From CAZYMI01 sp964648505 (GTDB lineage: Bacteria > Pseudomonadota > Alphaproteobacteria > Micavibrionales > Micavibrionaceae), in the NCBI GenBank assembly GCA_964648505.1, contig CAZYMI010000019.1, positions 1-34,262 on the forward strand: a stretch of DNA of 34,262 bases, read 5' to 3'. Positions 31,886 to 34,262 of this stretch are shown here, one piece after another. The notes under the pieces are model-generated. The model searched no databases. It was not told the origin of the DNA and worked only from the letters and a program-made list of their open reading frames with translations. Made by a program: the position numbers and the translations under genes. Every line of letters begins with the position of its first letter. Positions within the stretch are counted from its first letter, which is position 1.

Positions 31886-32152
31886 TTATGCCCTCCCTTG
31901 GACTTCAAATTCAAACCATGTTGGCGACTGCAGAGAAATTGGATAGTTGCGCAATTCTTCTTTTGGCAAATCTTTTCCCGATAATCCCGCTTTAATTTCC
32001 ACACGAATGAGGTCTGGGTCGCGCCAGTCAAAAACAACGCAGTAGCTTTTAAATTGACCCGGCTGCCGTTTTTGCTGAATGATCCGTTTCCCGGGGTAGA
32101 ATTTTTCTTCCACCCCTGCCATCTTTAACAAATCTCTTACTGTGGTTTGCAT
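31886..32152 (-). CDS. Small hypothetical protein, first of a two-gene operon
   Basis: An 88-residue, basic, soluble-looking protein with no recognised domain. It starts MQTTVRDLLKMAG and has a mixed strand-like middle (FKSYCVVFDWRDPDLIRVEIKAG). GAGGAG lies 7-8 nt before the ATG. It and the Gly/Ala-rich gene after it form a tight pair, divergent from the glycosyltransferase. Function unknown. Confidence 0.65.
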   Translation of the reverse strand: MQTTVRDLLKMAGVEEKFYPGKRIIQQKRQPGQFKSYCVVFDWRDPDLIRVEIKAGLSGKDLPKEELRNYPISLQSPTWFEFEVQGRA

Positions 32153-32276
32153 AGTTTACTCCTCGTTTGGGGGTTTTTGCATGGTCTAATTGCCGCTTTT
32201 TCCCCTGTTGTTTACAGAATAGCCTTAAACGGTTACGAAGAGGTTAATTAGCGATAATAATATTTATTCTTTTCAT

Positions 32277-32288
32277 TCAAGCGCTTGA
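32277..32288. promoter_or_regulatory. 12-bp perfect palindrome upstream of the glycosyltransferase gene
   Basis: TCAAGCGCTTGA is a perfect palindrome ending 17 bp before the ATG at 32306, in the divergent gap to the small-gene pair. It could be an operator; no regulator is identified. Confidence 0.4.
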
Positions 32289-32305
32289 GTGGTTAAAACG
32301 AGGCT

Positions 32306-33430
32306 ATGGCAAAAGTAAAACCTTCTGCAAAGTCGATTATGGTTGTTGCGCGTGATTTTGGCCCGGTATCTGATCAGGGCCGGATGATGTACGACCTTGC
32401 GCGAGTTCTTTTAAAAGAAGGGCATACCGTCGGTGTTTTTGCCCGAAAGATAGCACCGCGTTTAATTGCGGACCCCCAGTTGAGTGTGACGCGTGTGCGT
32501 TTTCGTTTTCCCGGACACTTGGCTATTATGCGCAAGCTTAAAAAAATCAAATATGATTTGATACTTTCTTGCGCCGACCAGCAGCATATTTTTCTTGTGG
32601 CATCCAAAATCTCTCAAGCAAAAAAGCTAAAACATTTAGCGCTAATCTGGACACTAGAAAATTTGATCAGCCCCCAAAATAGCGATGATTCAAATTTACG
32701 CCTTATTGCTTCTGGTCGTTGTATTGCCGCGCGGTTGATAGCGTCTGGCTTTGAGTCAAAAAAAATTACAGTTATTCCTGCATGGCTAGATCGTTTTGTT
32801 TTTCGTGTCGAGCAAGTTACAAATCAGGCGCATTCTATTCAGTCAGAAAAAGAGCTACACAAAGATGAAACGCCAAAGTTCAGAGTTTTGTTTTGGGGAC
32901 CTGAAGGGCCGCACACGCCTTATCAAGGGTTGATTGATCTTGCGACTATGGTGTGTGAAACAAACCCTGAAATTGAATTTATTTTTGTAGGCAGCAGTAA
33001 GGTCCATGAGCGCATAGCACATATCAGATCAACACGAAGTCTTGCCAATGTTCGTCTTGTGCCGATGCCGCCACCGTCAAAATTTAAAGCCTTGATGCAG
33101 TCTGGTGATGTGCATGTTGTAACACTTGCAGCATCTGCTTTAGGGCATGTTGTACCTTTTGGTATTTTTGCCGCGATCATGGCCGAAAGACCAATTGTTT
33201 TTGTAGGTCCTGACCAGTCAGAAGCAGCGATTATCGTGCGCGATTTTAAATGTGGAGAAGTCGTGCCGCTATTTCAGTCTGGCGCGTTTATGGATGCGAT
33301 CATGCTTTATCGTCACAATCCTGATGCATGGCATGCATCGCATAAAGCGTCGACACATGCAGCGAAATCATTTTCCCCAGAACAATCTTTGAAAGCAATT
33401 ATTTTACGCATCTATGATATGCTGTCATGA
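32306..33430 (+). CDS. Glycosyltransferase, GT4-like (GT-B fold)
   Basis: A 374-residue protein with an N-terminal Rossmann half (SIMVVARDFGPVSDQGRMMYDLA, then VLLKEGHTVGVFAR) and a C-terminal half of GT4 type. The latter has FRVLFWGPEGPHTPYQGLIDL, EFIFVGSS and LVPMPPPSKFKALMQSGDVHVVTL, followed by a region where the E-x7-E motif would sit (FGIFAAIMAERPIVFVG), which is degenerate. Donor and acceptor sugars are unknown. GAGG precedes the ATG. It overlaps the next gene by 4 bp (ATGA). Confidence 0.75.
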   Translation: MAKVKPSAKSIMVVARDFGPVSDQGRMMYDLARVLLKEGHTVGVFARKIAPRLIADPQLSVTRVRFRFPGHLAIMRKLKKIKYDLILSCADQQHIFLVASKISQAKKLKHLALIWTLENLISPQNSDDSNLRLIASGRCIAARLIASGFESKKITVIPAWLDRFVFRVEQVTNQAHSIQSEKELHKDETPKFRVLFWGPEGPHTPYQGLIDLATMVCETNPEIEFIFVGSSKVHERIAHIRSTRSLANVRLVPMPPPSKFKALMQSGDVHVVTLAASALGHVVPFGIFAAIMAERPIVFVGPDQSEAAIIVRDFKCGEVVPLFQSGAFMDAIMLYRHNPDAWHASHKASTHAAKSFSPEQSLKAIILRIYDMLS

Positions 33431-33846
33431 CACTAAATATTTTACGAACAGCAGCGGGCTGTGCATCCCTTGATGAGTTAGCAGAACGCATAGAATCTTT
33501 TTCAGTTTTATTTGAAAAACAAAAATGCGGAAGATTTACAACGCGCAACACACCAAAACGCGCGCAAGAAATTCTTAACGGGCAAGGGTCTGTTTACTGG
33601 ATCATTAAAAATCGTATTCAGGCCCGGTCACAAATTCTTGCAATTTTGGGCACGCAAGGCGTGTGTACGGTTGTTTTTCACCCTGATCTTATTCAAACAG
33701 TTGCCGTCTCCCAGCGCGCGGTTCAGGGTTGGCGCTATCTTGATCGGGCCAAAACGCCGAGAGACCGGGGCCTTTATATGCCCGGTACAGATGATTCCTG
33801 CGATTCTGCCCTCAGCGAGGATTTAAAAGCCTCAGGATTGTTATAA
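33427..33846 (+). CDS. DUF1489 family protein
   Basis: A 139-residue protein matching the alphaproteobacterial DUF1489 pattern: CASLDELAERIESF near the start, TRNTPKRAQEILNGQGSVYWIIKNRIQARSQIL in the middle, and the C-terminal RRAxxGWRYL-like sequence QRAVQGWRYLDRAKTPRD. Function unknown. It overlaps the glycosyltransferase stop, so the two are co-translated. Its 3' end runs into the inverted repeats upstream of the rRNA-like promoter. Confidence 0.82.
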   Translation: MTLNILRTAAGCASLDELAERIESFSVLFEKQKCGRFTTRNTPKRAQEILNGQGSVYWIIKNRIQARSQILAILGTQGVCTVVFHPDLIQTVAVSQRAVQGWRYLDRAKTPRDRGLYMPGTDDSCDSALSEDLKASGLL

Positions 33847-33849
33847 TAT

Positions 33850-33903
33850 TTCAAAAATCGTTAAAATATCGTCGGATTTGCTAATTTTTGAAGAATTTTA
33901 ACG
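33850..33903. repeat. Two interleaved 9-bp inverted repeats
   Basis: TTCAAAAAT (33850-33858) and CGTTAAAAT (33859-33867) are followed by their reverse complements ATTTTTGAA (33884-33892) and ATTTTAACG (33895-33903), in the same order. The two pairs interleave rather than nest. They lie just upstream of the promoter at 33921 and after DUF1489, so they could terminate that gene or bind a protein. Confidence 0.6.
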
Positions 33904-33920
33904 AAAATTTAAAAATACCT

Positions 33921-33949
33921 TTGACATGATGATAGGCCGCATATATAAA
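33921..33949 (+). promoter_or_regulatory. Strong sigma70 promoter, probably of an rRNA operon
   Basis: TTGACA (33921-33926), a 17-bp spacer and TATAAA (33944-33949), with an AT-rich UP-element-like stretch before it. This is the strongest promoter in the window. What follows has no reading frame but resembles an rRNA leader. Confidence 0.7.
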
Positions 33950-33955
33950 CCGGCT

Positions 33956-34262
33956 TCCGATTTGCCGAAAGGTGATGTCGGATGTTCTGAAAAGCCTTGA
34001 AAATCAAGGTTTGAACGCAAAAAGGCGGATATTTCAGGATACTTGACTGGTGATGCGCATCGCGCTAAAAGACCACCATTGTCGAAAAAATTATAAATCC
34101 CTGGTAACGGGGTGCAGGCCGAAAATCCCGGCTACGGGTTTTTTGTTGTCTGTTGGTTCTTGAACATCGTGGTTTAGAAGACGAGAGATGCGCTGGCAGC
34201 AAGTCGGGTGTTCGTATTGACGACACTTAGCAAAGGCTTGCTATAGCCAAGCGTATCTTTTT
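33956..34262 (+). ncRNA. Probable leader of an rRNA operon (16S gene outside the window)
   Basis: About 300 nt without an open frame, with hairpins CCTTGA/TCAAGG (33995-34009) and CCCG/CGGG plus six Ts (34127-34144). A boxA-like TGGTTCTTGAACA (34154-34166) follows, and then GAGATGCGCTGGCAGC (34185-34200), which resembles the conserved sequence after boxA in alphaproteobacterial rrn leaders. The 16S start itself is not in the window. It could instead be a free-standing small RNA ending near 34144 plus another leader. Confidence 0.5.
34120..34144 (+). terminator. Terminator-like hairpin inside the rRNA-like leader
   Basis: CCCG (34127-34130), loop GCTA, CGGG (34135-34138) and six Ts. The core stem is only 4 bp, extended by A-T pairs past a mismatch. 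An alternative pairing, GCCG with CGGC in the same stretch, would disrupt it. Confidence 0.4.

Noticed and set aside
33956..34144. The leader as 6S RNA, SRP RNA or a known riboswitch
   Set aside because: No conserved motif of those RNAs was recognised, and the boxA-like site and following sequence fit an rRNA leader better.

Overview
The window looks like chromosome of a moderately AT-rich alphaproteobacterium. The evidence is a circularly permuted two-piece tmRNA, an alpha-type SspB, GapR (DUF2312), DUF1489, COQ9, HemY and Mic60-like proteins, and a ubiquinone pathway. I cannot name the genus; a lineage near Micavibrio or Rhodospirillales is a guess. Most of the window is core genome, densely packed, with many convergent genes that abut or overlap by a few bases.

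Layout. 1-436: C-terminal end of a secreted-looking protein behind a polyproline tract. 480-4855: UbiH-type hydroxylase, then (minus strand) miaA, degP and an unknown gene. 4921-8108: hflK-hflC (minus) divergent from mrp. 8157-10555: an unknown gene, an exported MsrA, and the thyA-folA pair. 10682-13882: a HAD-like protein without its nucleophile, the permuted ssrA gene, an O-antigen-ligase-like membrane protein and sspB, which encodes the adaptor for ssrA-tagged proteins. 13964-16526: a strong terminator, a candidate small protein, an alpha/beta hydrolase, a 4-oxalocrotonate tautomerase homologue, an ABC ATPase with no permease beside it, and tRNA-Arg(CCG). 16674-18579: three paralogous prepilin-like genes in alternating orientation, one frameshifted and one truncated. 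This is the most unusual region. 18604-21792: an AarF/UbiB-family kinase-like protein divergent from COQ9, a DotI/IcmL-like exported protein and GapR. 21864-26734: an unknown membrane protein and the minus-strand operon tsaD-gpsA-EVE-acs. 26825-30234: an HTH plus Mic60-like fusion, HemY and a rhomboid protease. 30268-33846: a class III aminotransferase, a pair of small unknown genes, a glycosyltransferase and DUF1489. 33847-34262: no gene, but a near-consensus promoter and a leader that I interpret as the start of an rRNA operon whose 16S gene would lie just past the window.

How the genes relate. Ubiquinone synthesis and membrane proteostasis dominate: UbiH, an AarF/UbiB-like protein and COQ9; HflKC, DegP and rhomboid. 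tmRNA and SspB form a tagging and degradation pair. ThyA and FolA form the dTMP/folate cycle. Several genes (480, 8157, 17600, 18579, 21864, 30268) show a -10-like hexamer exactly 6 nt before the ATG and no clear Shine-Dalgarno, which suggests leaderless mRNAs are common here. All homology calls come from reading motifs by eye; no database search was run.
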